Both the position numbers and the translations under genes were made by a program. 6,774 nucleotides of DNA from positions 1 through 6,774 of the forward strand of contig JAKASH010000157.1 of NCBI GenBank assembly GCA_021828225.1. Reading direction: 5' to 3'. The notes under the pieces are model-generated. The model was not told the DNA's origin. It saw only the letters and a program-made list of their open reading frames with translations, and did no database searches. The stretch comes from Acidobacteriota bacterium (GTDB taxonomy: Bacteria; Acidobacteriota; Terriglobia; UBA7540). Below, one piece after another: positions 1-6,417 of the stretch. The stretch's first letter is position 1. Each line of letters starts with the position of its first letter.

Positions 1-1
1 T

Positions 2-1156
2 CTCTGCTCGCCGGAATATATGGCCGAGCGCGCCATTCGTTTTATCCAGGCTGGCGCCCGGATCGTGGGCGGATGCTGCGGTACCACGCCGCAACACATC
101 AAGGCAATCAAGTCGGCCGTGAAATCGCTCGGACCGCAGGCCGCACGGGCAACGGTCGAGACGGCTCTTCACCCGGCGAAGGCGCTTGAGCCCTTGCCGA
201 TCGAAAACCGTTCACACCTTGCAGAAAAGCTCATTCGAGGCAAGTTCCCCGTCGTGGTCGAAATCGTTCCACCCAAAGGCTGTGACCCGACGCGCGAAGT
301 CGAAGGGGCTCAATATCTTAAGAGCCGGGGGATTGACGCGGTCAATATCCCCGACGGCTCCGGGGCAACAGCAAGAATGAGCGCCCAGACGCTGGCGGTG
401 GTCATCCAGCAGCAGGCGGGGATTGAGTCGCTGCTCCATTTCAGTTGCCGGGGACGCAATGTGCTCAGCCTGCAATCAGATCTTCTTGGCGCCTATGCCC
501 TGGGCCTCAGAAACGTCTGGGCCGTGACAGGGGATCCGCCCCAGTTTGCGGACCTCCCGTCGGCGACCGCCGTTTTTGACGTGGACGCTATCGGACTGGT
601 CAACGTTCTAAGCAACCTGAACCGCGGGCTGGACATCGGCGGAAATCCGCTGGGAACACAAACGAATTTCCTGATTGGCGTAGGACTTAATCCCAACGCC
701 CTCGATCCCGATGAGGAGCTTCGCCGGTTTGAATACAAAGTGAAAGCAGGAGCCAACTTTGGCGTGATCCGGCCGGTGTTTGACATGCGCCGTCTTGCGG
801 GTTTCCTTCGCGGGGTCAAGGGGCTCGATGCCCGGCAGATTCCGCTCCTTGCCGGAATCCATCCCCTGACGAGCTACCGTAACGCGGAGTTCTTGAATAA
901 CGAGGTTCCCGGTATTTCGGTCTCGCCGGAAATCCTCAGACGAATGCGCAAGGTCGATACAGGCGACGGGGCCCGTGCCGAGGGCTTAAGAATTGCCCAG
1001 GAGATGCTGTTGGAGGTTCGAGAGCTTGTGCAGGGAGTCCAGATCGTAGCGCCATTTTCACGCTATGCTATGGCGGTGGAGGTTATCGAGGTGTTGGGAG
1101 AGCGCTCGCAAGAATCTCCACAGGATACCGCCCAGAGTAAAGGCAATGCGGTGTAA
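2..1156 (+). CDS. Bifunctional homocysteine S-methyltransferase / 5,10-methylenetetrahydrofolate reductase, 3' part (5' end outside window)
   Basis: The open frame runs to the left edge: codons from base 2 read LCSPEY before the ATG at 20, so that ATG is internal and the true start lies outside. Numbering from that Met, residues 1-30 are the C-terminal end of a Pfam S-methyl_trans domain, with the zinc-binding Cys pair in GGCCGTTP (Cys19, Cys20). After a linker comes the MTHFR TIM barrel (about 75-360): VEIVPPKG with the catalytic-type Glu81, HFSCRGRN (140-147), LQSDLLG (151-157), TGDPP (170-174), AVFDVDAIGLV (184-194), RPVFD (251-255) and a closing APFSRYAMAVEV. Known family role: the first domain moves a methyl group to homocysteine, and the second is an FAD enzyme reducing methylene-THF to methyl-THF. 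The architecture resembles Bacillus YitJ. Oddity: the barrel motif usually reading QPVFD has Arg for Gln. It leads the operon visible here. The fusion call is firm although most of domain one is out of view. Confidence 0.93.
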   Translation, partial: LCSPEYMAERAIRFIQAGARIVGGCCGTTPQHIKAIKSAVKSLGPQAARATVETALHPAKALEPLPIENRSHLAEKLIRGKFPVVVEIVPPKGCDPTREVEGAQYLKSRGIDAVNIPDGSGATARMSAQTLAVVIQQQAGIESLLHFSCRGRNVLSLQSDLLGAYALGLRNVWAVTGDPPQFADLPSATAVFDVDAIGLVNVLSNLNRGLDIGGNPLGTQTNFLIGVGLNPNALDPDEELRRFEYKVKAGANFGVIRPVFDMRRLAGFLRGVKGLDARQIPLLAGIHPLTSYRNAEFLNNEVPGISVSPEILRRMRKVDTGDGARAEGLRIAQEMLLEVRELVQGVQIVAPFSRYAMAVEVIEVLGERSQESPQDTAQSKGNAV

Positions 1157-1187
1157 GGATTCGTCCGGGAGGTCATGAAAACCAGAG

Positions 1188-1454
1188 ATGTCCACTTCTT
1201 CAAAACCTGCCAAGCCGGAATCATTTGAAAAGAACCTCGAGCGGCTGGACGCCATTGTGCACCAACTCGAGGACGTTGACCTGCCCCTGGAAAAAGCCTT
1301 ACAACTTTATGAGGAAGGCATGAAACTGTCGGAGGTTTGCCAAAAGCAACTTCAAGAAGCTGAAGGCCGCATCCAGATTCTGACGAAGAGAGCTGGTGGC
1401 AAGATTGTGGCAGAACCTTTTGAACCTGAAGAGAAAGAGACGGAATCACTTTGA
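1188..1454 (+). CDS. xseB: Exodeoxyribonuclease VII small subunit (XseB)
   Basis: This is an 88-residue protein, the usual size for XseB. Residues 12-60 carry the family core: SFEKNLERLDAIVHQLE, then the DLPLEKALQLYEEGMKLS signature and a second amphipathic helix ending in QEAEGRIQIL, followed by a charged acidic tail. Family knowledge: several XseB subunits wrap the catalytic XseA to form exonuclease VII, which degrades single-stranded DNA in the cytoplasm. The start is forced: an in-frame TGA lies at 1176-1178 and the ATG at 1188 is the first start after it. A GGGAGGT stretch at 1167-1173 is the only good ribosome-binding sequence, and at 14 bases its spacing is long. The gene begins 31 bases after the MTHFR stop and overlaps ispA by 4 bases. 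No xseA is visible, so it must lie elsewhere. The xseB-ispA-dxs order strongly supports the call. Confidence 0.93.
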   Translation: MSTSSKPAKPESFEKNLERLDAIVHQLEDVDLPLEKALQLYEEGMKLSEVCQKQLQEAEGRIQILTKRAGGKIVAEPFEPEEKETESL

Positions 1455-2347
1455 GCCCTACTACCACCGTTGCCCAATATCTGGATGAACAACGCACGCT
1501 GGTCGATCAGGAACTTGGCCGGATGCTCCCACCCGAGGATACTTTTCCGCATTCCATCCACCGAGCGATGCGCTATTCGGTCTTTGCCGGAGGCAAGCGT
1601 CTGCGGCCGATTCTCTGTGCCGAGGCAGGACGATTGCTCGGCGCCCACGAGCCACCTCTGCTGCGGATTGCCTCTGCCCTGGAATTGGTTCACACGTACT
1701 CCCTGATCCATGATGACTTGCCCGCGCTGGACAATGACGACTTGCGCCGCGGCAAGCCCACCTGCCACTGCGCCTTCGGAGAAGCCACGGCAATCCTGAC
1801 CGGGGACGCGCTGCTGACGCTGGCCTATGAAGTCCTGGCTGAGCCGGGTATTGCTTCCGCCGAGTGCCAGCTCCGCATCATTCATGAGCTGGCGCACGCT
1901 ACCGGAACGCGCCACGGCATGGTTGCCGGGCAGGTGATGGATCTGGAAACCACAAACCAGGCTGTTGATGCCGGCACGCTTGAATTCATCCACTCCTCCA
2001 AGACGGGAGCGTTTCTTTGTGCTGCCGTGCGCTGCGGCGCGATCTTTGCCGGCGCACGGGAATCCGATCTTGAGCGTCTTACCACCTATGGCCGCAAAAT
2101 TGGGCTGGCCTTTCAGATTGTGGACGATCTGCTCGACGTGCTGGGCTCAAGCGCCACACTAGGCAAGACCCCAGGGAAAGATGACGACCAGCGCAAGGCA
2201 ACCTATCCTGCGCTTTACGGAATCGAAGAATCACGCCGCAAGGCAGCGCAACTGATCCAGGAGGCTTGCGAAAGCTTGGAACCTTTCGGCACAGCGGGAA
2301 GCAGGTTGCAGGAGCTGGCACATTTTCTGATCGAGAGGACTGCCTGA
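1451..2347 (+). CDS. ispA: Polyprenyl synthetase, farnesyl/geranylgeranyl diphosphate synthase type (IspA)
   Basis: The 298-residue protein has every trans-prenyltransferase landmark. GGKRLRP is at 47-53. The first aspartate-rich motif, DDLPALD followed by NDD, is at 88-97 and is the bacterial type II form with two extra residues. RRGKPT is at 99-104, GMVAGQVMDL at 156-165, SSKTG at 182-186, and the second aspartate motif DDLLD at 225-229, followed by GKTPGKD and KATYP. Known reaction: Mg-dependent head-to-tail condensation of IPP with allylic diphosphates, giving FPP (C15) or GGPP (C20), in the cytosol. Sequence alone does not settle product length; HTYSLIHDD before the first motif matches FPP synthases. 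The start is a TTG at 1451, since no ATG precedes the conserved LDEQRTLVDQEL region. TTGA is shared with the xseB stop, which suggests translational coupling. The gene ends one base into dxs. Confidence 0.94.
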   Translation: MSPTTTVAQYLDEQRTLVDQELGRMLPPEDTFPHSIHRAMRYSVFAGGKRLRPILCAEAGRLLGAHEPPLLRIASALELVHTYSLIHDDLPALDNDDLRRGKPTCHCAFGEATAILTGDALLTLAYEVLAEPGIASAECQLRIIHELAHATGTRHGMVAGQVMDLETTNQAVDAGTLEFIHSSKTGAFLCAAVRCGAIFAGARESDLERLTTYGRKIGLAFQIVDDLLDVLGSSATLGKTPGKDDDQRKATYPALYGIEESRRKAAQLIQEACESLEPFGTAGSRLQELAHFLIERTA

Positions 2348-4251
2348 TGGAATACCGGTATCTCTCAAGGATCGATTCACCCGCGGATTTGAAAAAAGTG
2401 CCTCGCGAAGAACTACCGAAGGTTGCCGAAGAGCTTCGCGATTACCTCATCTCCGTCGTGTCGAAGGTCGGCGGCCACTTGGCCTCGAGCCTGGGAACGG
2501 TAGAACTGACGCTGGCCCTGCACTACCTGTTTGACACCCCCAAAGACAAACTCGTCTGGGATGTCGGCCACCAGGCCTACGGCCATAAGGTCCTCACGGG
2601 CCGGCGTGATCGCCTGCCCACCATTCGCCAGTACGGTGGCATTTCCGGTTTCCCGGTACGGGACGAAAGTCCTTACGACACGTTCAATGTGGCCCATGCG
2701 GGCACCGCAATTTCCGGTGCGCTTGGAATGGCCGTTGCCCGCGACCTGAAGGGCGAAGATTTCCATGTGATTGCGGTAGTTGGTGATGCGGGACTGACGG
2801 TCGGCCTGGAGCTTGAAGGCATCAACAATCTGGGAAACCTGCAAAGGAAAGTCCTGGTGGTCTTGAACGACAACGAAATGTCGATCTCGCCGAACGTGGG
2901 AGCGATAGCCGGTTACCTGAATCGCGTCGTGCACGGGCAGGCTTACCACCGGATTTCGCAGGAAGTCGAGAAGATGATCCTGACGGTGCCTCGCCTTGGG
3001 CCGAGATTGCTGAAACTGTCCAAGGACTTGGTTGAAACCGCCAAAACCGCGTTGATTCCAGGCCTGGTCTTTGAGGAATTGGGCTTTGACTATATGGGGC
3101 CTGTCAGCGGCCACAACATTGAGGAGCTCCTTACTGCCCTCGCTCGGGCCAAGGATAACCCCAAGCCGGTCTTGTTGCACGTCGTTACCCAGAAGGGCAA
3201 GGGTTACCCTCATGCCGAACAGTTGCCCATCAAGTTCCATGGCGTGACCCAGTTTGATGTTGCCACGGGGGCTTTTCGCAAGGCTCCAGTTCAGGCGCCC
3301 AGCTACACCTCTGTTTTTGGCAAGACTGCCTGTGAGCTCGCAGAAAAAGACCCCAGGGTCGTTGCCATCACCGCTGCCATGTCCGAAGGAACCGGGCTGG
3401 TGGAATTCTCCAGGCGCTTTCCTGAACGCTTCTTTGATGTGGGCATTGCCGAACAGCACGCTGTAACCTTCGCCTGCGGTCTGGCGTGCGAGGGCATGCG
3501 GCCACTGGTGGCAATCTACTCCACTTTTCTCCAGCGGGCTTACGACCAGGTGATGCACGATGCCTGCCTGATGCGATTGCCTGTCGCCTTTGCTCTCGAT
3601 CGGGCCGGAATTGTCGGGGCCGACGGTCCCACGCATCACGGGCTTTACGATCTGGCCTACCTCTCTGCGCTGCCCGGCATGGTCGTGATGGCGCCTAAGG
3701 ACGAGAACGAGCTCCGCCATATGCTGGCCACCGCGCTCAGTGTGAACGGTCCGGCGGCGGTCCGTTATCCTCGCGGTAATGGATTCGGTGTGTCTCTCGA
3801 TCCGGAATTCAAGCGCCTGGATATCGGCAAAGGCGAAATCCTGCGGGAAGGAAGGGACATCGCCATCCTGGCGCTCGGGAGCATGGTCTATCCGGCACTC
3901 GAATCCGCCCAGAGGCTGGAGGCCGCGGGAATCCACGCAACGGTCATCAATGCCCGCTTCATGAAACCTCTCGATGAGGAATTGATCTGCTGCCTGGCCT
4001 CAGAAAAGCAATTTCTGGTAACAGCCGAAGAGGGTACGGAGTGCGGAGGATTTGGCGCCGCGGTCGCTGCTCTGTTGCAGGACCGGCGAATTCCCACCAG
4101 CGTGCTTCGTATCGCAGTTCCTGACCGCATCATCCCGCACGGCGCATCCAGCCTGCTCCATGCAAAATACGGCCTGGATGCTGACGGAATCGTGGAGAAG
4201 ATTCAGGCCTTCGTCAATCAGTCGCCAACTGTACGCGGGCTCAGCTTCTAG
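2347..4251 (+). CDS. dxs: 1-deoxy-D-xylulose-5-phosphate synthase (DXS)
   Basis: This is a 634-residue thiamine-diphosphate enzyme of normal DXS length. It condenses pyruvate and glyceraldehyde-3-phosphate to DXP, the first step of the MEP pathway, and also feeds thiamine and pyridoxal synthesis. Visible landmarks are GGHLASSLG (His44), VWDVGHQAY (His75), GD at 146-147 with LNDNEMSISPNVGA (Asn176) as the ThDP/Mg motif, FHGVTQFD (298-304), GIAEQHAVT (366-374) with the catalytic Glu369, DRAGIVGADGPTHHG (418-432), and a C-terminal transketolase domain from about 495. I chose the ATG at 2347 over an in-frame ATG at 2266. It has GAGAGGA at 2333-2339 spaced 7 bases away, aligns with the usual N-terminus, and shares one base with the ispA stop (TGATG). 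Several usually conserved pocket positions differ (AHAGTAIS, GDAGLTVG, GPVSGH), suggesting a divergent branch. All catalytic residues I can place are present. Confidence 0.96.
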   Translation: MEYRYLSRIDSPADLKKVPREELPKVAEELRDYLISVVSKVGGHLASSLGTVELTLALHYLFDTPKDKLVWDVGHQAYGHKVLTGRRDRLPTIRQYGGISGFPVRDESPYDTFNVAHAGTAISGALGMAVARDLKGEDFHVIAVVGDAGLTVGLELEGINNLGNLQRKVLVVLNDNEMSISPNVGAIAGYLNRVVHGQAYHRISQEVEKMILTVPRLGPRLLKLSKDLVETAKTALIPGLVFEELGFDYMGPVSGHNIEELLTALARAKDNPKPVLLHVVTQKGKGYPHAEQLPIKFHGVTQFDVATGAFRKAPVQAPSYTSVFGKTACELAEKDPRVVAITAAMSEGTGLVEFSRRFPERFFDVGIAEQHAVTFACGLACEGMRPLVAIYSTFLQRAYDQVMHDACLMRLPVAFALDRAGIVGADGPTHHGLYDLAYLSALPGMVVMAPKDENELRHMLATALSVNGPAAVRYPRGNGFGVSLDPEFKRLDIGKGEILREGRDIAILALGSMVYPALESAQRLEAAGIHATVINARFMKPLDEELICCLASEKQFLVTAEEGTECGGFGAAVAALLQDRRIPTSVLRIAVPDRIIPHGASSLLHAKYGLDADGIVEKIQAFVNQSPTVRGLSF

Positions 4252-4351
4252 ATTCTGCCGCCCCTGTTCCGATCAACCCTCCGGGTGTTGACTCACATTC
4301 TCGTCGAATGGCAAGATAGGCACATGAAAATAGTCGGGAATATGTCTGGCA
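4252..4351 (+). promoter_or_regulatory. Intergenic gap with weak sigma70-like promoter candidate
   Basis: This 100-base gap is the only sizeable break between plus-strand genes. TTGACT at 4288-4293 matches five of six -35 bases. The best -10 at a workable distance is CAAGAT at 4312-4317 (18-base spacer, three of six matches). CATTC/GAATG (4296-4300 and 4306-4310) form a short inverted repeat between the two boxes and could be an operator. A 6-bp stem with one bulge at 4274-4290 overlaps the -35 and has no T-run, so it is not a convincing terminator for dxs. All of this is weak. The main support is that a separate function starts just downstream. Confidence 0.25.
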
Positions 4352-6034
4352 ATGGCATCTAAACTGACCAGACGCGATCTATTGAGGGCGGGCGCGGGCC
4401 TCTGCCTTCCATTACTGACCGGGCGTTTGGAGCTTGCGGCACAGGCCACTCCGAACATCGCTCCCATCCGGTTTCGCAACGTCGCTCCATCCGGCGGGGT
4501 GAATTTTATGGTAGAAAATCATCCCACGCCTGAGAAGCACCTGATCGAAACGATGACTGGCGGCGTCGCCCTTTTCGATTATAACGGTGACGGCCTTCCC
4601 GACATCTTTTTCGCCAACGGCGCTTCCCTTCCGTCGATGGAGAAGGATGACCCCAAATACTTCAATCGCCTCTTCCGCAACGAAGGCGGAATGAAATTCA
4701 CCGATGTGACGAAGGAGGCGGGGCTTGCCGGGGCCGGCTATTCCATGGGCGCCGCCGCCGCGGATTACGACAACGATGGCCATGTCGACCTTTTTGTTGG
4801 CGGCGTCTTTCGCAACTTTCTCTACCGAAACCGCGGCAACGGCACGTTTGAAGACGTGACCCAGCATGCCGGCATTAAGAGCGACAAGTGGTCCGTAGGC
4901 GGCGGATGGTTCGATTACGACAACGATGGCTGGCTCGATCTGTTTGTGGTCAACTATGCTCAATTCTCTCTCACCAACAACCGCTTCTGCGGCGACCGCG
5001 CTCGCAATCTCAGAACCTACTGCCACCCAAAATATTTCGAGGGCCTGACGTGCACGCTTTACCGCAACCGCCATGACGGCACCTTCGAGGACGTCACGGT
5101 CCAGTCCGGGTTCGAAAAGCATGTCGGGCGTGGAATGGCCGTCGGCTTTGCCGATTATGATAACGATGGCCACATGGACGTTTACGTCACCAATGACAAC
5201 ATGCCCAACTTTCTTTACCACAATCTGGGCAACGGGACCTTTGAGGAAGTGGGCCTTTTTTCCGGCGCAGCGCTGCTGAACAACGGCGAGCCGGTTTCCG
5301 ACATGGGCGTCGATTTTCGTGATTACAACAATGACGGCCTTCCCGACATTTTCGTGACGGACCTGAGCAATGAGACTTTTCCGCTCTTCAAAAACCTTGG
5401 CCACGGCATGTTCGAGGACGCCACCTACAGCAGCGGGCTCAGCTCGCTCACCGCGCCGCGAAGTGGATGGAGCCTTGGCGTGTTCGACCTGAACAACGAC
5501 GGATGGAAGGATCTGTTCACCGCCAACTCCCACGTTGACAACAATGTCGCGCTCTTTGAAGCAAGCACCTACAAGCAGCCTAACAGCATTTTTGCTAACC
5601 TCGGAAACGGGACATTCGCCGATGTCTCCCCGGAGGCCGGGAAAGATTTCCAGGTGCCTCAGGCTCATCGGGGCGCCGCGTTCGCCGATCTGAACAGAGA
5701 TGGCAGGATCGACGTTGTGACCTCCGCTCTGGAAGGCCCGGCGGAAGTCTGGGAAAACGTCAGTCCGGACGACAACAACTGGATTATCCTCAATCTGGTC
5801 GGGCACAAGAGCAACCGCGATGGGATCGGGGCCCGCGTTCGAATCGGAAGCCAATACAATCACATGACCAGCGCGGTCGGCTACGCATCCTCAAGCCATT
5901 TCGGGGTGCATTTTGGCCTCGGGAAGACCGCCGTCATTGATGAGATTGAAATCCGCTGGCCAAGCGGAATCGTTCAAAAGCTTAAGGGCGTAAAACCCAA
6001 TCAGTTCCTGAAGGTTGATGAACCGTCTTCGTAA
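4352..6034 (+). CDS. Tat-exported FG-GAP/VCBS repeat protein with C-terminal ASPIC/UnbV domain (CRTAC1-like)
   Basis: The 560-residue protein begins with a twin-arginine signal (TRRDLLRAGAG, residues 6-16, hydrophobic stretch, then AAQA near 29-32), so export in folded form is likely. Seven calcium-type loops follow: DYNGDGLPD (76-84), DYDNDGHVD (138-146), DYDNDGWLD (188-196), DYDNDGHMD (268-276), DYNNDGLPD (324-332), DLNNDGWKD (379-387) and DLNRDGRID (446-454). Between them recur L(Y/F)xN..GxFxDV segments. Seven such units fit one integrin-alpha-like seven-bladed propeller (inference). Residues 477-556 are an ASPIC/UnbV domain: SNRDGIGARVRIG, HFGLGKTAVIDEIEIRWPSG. Cys213, Cys224 and Cys234 sit in the insertion after the third loop. 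The ATG at 4352 starts exactly before the Tat motif; the ATGs at 4324 and 4342 are in another frame that stops at once. Such genes are numerous in Acidobacteriota, but their biochemical role is unknown to me. A surface binding or adhesion role is a guess. Confidence 0.92.
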   Translation: MASKLTRRDLLRAGAGLCLPLLTGRLELAAQATPNIAPIRFRNVAPSGGVNFMVENHPTPEKHLIETMTGGVALFDYNGDGLPDIFFANGASLPSMEKDDPKYFNRLFRNEGGMKFTDVTKEAGLAGAGYSMGAAAADYDNDGHVDLFVGGVFRNFLYRNRGNGTFEDVTQHAGIKSDKWSVGGGWFDYDNDGWLDLFVVNYAQFSLTNNRFCGDRARNLRTYCHPKYFEGLTCTLYRNRHDGTFEDVTVQSGFEKHVGRGMAVGFADYDNDGHMDVYVTNDNMPNFLYHNLGNGTFEEVGLFSGAALLNNGEPVSDMGVDFRDYNNDGLPDIFVTDLSNETFPLFKNLGHGMFEDATYSSGLSSLTAPRSGWSLGVFDLNNDGWKDLFTANSHVDNNVALFEASTYKQPNSIFANLGNGTFADVSPEAGKDFQVPQAHRGAAFADLNRDGRIDVVTSALEGPAEVWENVSPDDNNWIILNLVGHKSNRDGIGARVRIGSQYNHMTSAVGYASSSHFGVHFGLGKTAVIDEIEIRWPSGIVQKLKGVKPNQFLKVDEPSS

Positions 6035-6059
6035 CCGCGTGTAACGTTTTCCCCTGTAG

Positions 6060-6078
6060 CGGCGGTCTATGACCGCCG
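6060..6078. repeat. Perfect 8-bp-stem hairpin downstream of the ASPIC/UnbV gene
   Basis: CGGCGGTC (6060-6067), loop TAT, GACCGCCG (6071-6078) form a perfect 8-bp stem. It begins 26 bases after the stop codon of the exported protein gene. It could block 3' exonucleases or act in Rho-dependent termination, but no U-rich tail follows. Its sequence differs from the hairpin modules further right, so it probably belongs to another repeat family. Confidence 0.6.
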
Positions 6079-6139
6079 GCAAGTCTGTAAGCGGCATAAC
6101 CCCAAGCCGCGCCAAAATCCCCGCGGGAAAATTGTTTCA

Positions 6140-6184
6140 GGCCCGGAGGGCCGACAGATTTTAGCCCACAGCGTCAGCCGTGGG
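6140..6184 (+). repeat. 45-bp two-hairpin module, direct copy 1
   Basis: Hairpin A (6140-6152, 5-bp stem, GGA loop) is followed by a 12-base linker ending TTTTAG, then hairpin B: CCCACAGC (6165-6172), loop GTCA, GCCGTGGG (6177-6184). Hairpin B has one A/C mismatch (6170 with 6179) as plus-strand RNA; read from the minus strand the same position is a G/U wobble. The spacing of 13 + 12 + 20 bases is the same in all three modules of the window. Confidence 0.85.
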
Positions 6185-6235
6185 ATTGCATGGACGTTAC
6201 AATCCCCCTCAAGCCCCGGAGGGGCGATTGTTTCA

Positions 6236-6280
6236 GGCCCGGAGGGCCGATAGATTTTAGCCCACAGCGTCAGCCGTGGG
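6236..6280 (+). repeat. 45-bp two-hairpin module, direct copy 2
   Basis: Hairpin A (6236-6248), linker (6249-6260) and hairpin B (6261-6280) repeat copy 1 with one difference, C to T at 6251 in the linker. All stem bases are unchanged, including the A/C mismatch in hairpin B (6266 with 6275). Confidence 0.85.
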
Positions 6281-6376
6281 ATTGCATCGGCGTTACAATC
6301 CCCCTCAAGCCCCGGAGGGGCGAAAGACGCGATCTGGTTGCTCGCGAACCCTTCGACGCCAAAGAAGAATTCTTAC

Positions 6377-6391
6377 GCCCCCTTCGGGGGC
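6377..6391. repeat. GC-rich hairpin with TTC(G) loop
   Basis: GCCCCC (6377-6382), TTC, GGGGGC (6386-6391) form a 6-bp stem. It could instead fold as a 5-bp stem closed by a UUCG tetraloop. It resembles the A-type hairpins of the neighbouring modules (C-run, short loop, G-run) and probably belongs to the same palindrome cluster. It is followed by CTGATTTGG rather than a T-run, so it is a poor intrinsic terminator. Confidence 0.55.
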
Positions 6392-6417
6392 TGATTTGGT
6401 TTGTTGTTGCCTGTTTT

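Larger units (their letters stand above)
6131..6322. repeat. Two tandem copies of a 96-bp repeat
   Basis: Copy 1 (6131-6226) and copy 2 (6227-6322) both begin ATTGTTTCAG and end GAGGGGCG. I count three differences (6155 C/T, 6192 G/C, 6194 A/G), so 93 of 96 bases agree. Each copy carries, in order, hairpin A (GGCCC/GGA/GGGCC at 6140-6152 and 6236-6248), hairpin B (6165-6184 and 6261-6280), an alternative stem GGGATTG/CAATCCC (6182-6206 and 6278-6302), and an A-like hairpin GCCCC/GGA/GGGGC (6213-6225 and 6309-6321). There are no unique spacers as in CRISPR, and no transposase or target-site duplication is seen. The near-identity implies recent tandem duplication. Confidence 0.95.

Noticed and set aside
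1352..1993. 213-residue minus-strand open frame across xseB and ispA
   Set aside because: It is antisense to two well-supported genes, with no recognisable domain and no ribosome-binding context.
2266..2346. 27-residue N-terminal extension of dxs from an ATG at 2266
   Set aside because: It would overlap ispA by 82 bases and adds residues not typical of DXS. The ATG at 2347 has a well-placed GAGAGGA and the normal N-terminus.
2413..3936. 507-residue open frame on the minus strand
   Set aside because: It lies fully antisense to dxs, its translation shows no family motifs, and the plus-strand DXS reading is unmistakable. Long antisense frames are expected with this codon use.
4274..4290. Intrinsic terminator after dxs
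   Set aside because: The stem is short with a bulge and no T-run follows, so it was kept only as a note in the intergenic entry.
4324..4362. Short upstream open frame (MKIVGN...) before the exported-protein gene
   Set aside because: It has only 12 codons, overlaps the real start in another frame, and shows no leader-peptide features such as runs of one amino acid.
4412..5863. 483-residue open frame on the minus strand with many Val/Ile runs
   Set aside because: It is the antisense of the repeated calcium-loop codons in the FG-GAP gene. The VVVI-type runs are the complement of Asp/Asn-rich loops.
6131..6322. Possible CRISPR array
   Set aside because: There are only two copies, adjoining without unique spacers, with several internal palindromes and no cas genes in view.
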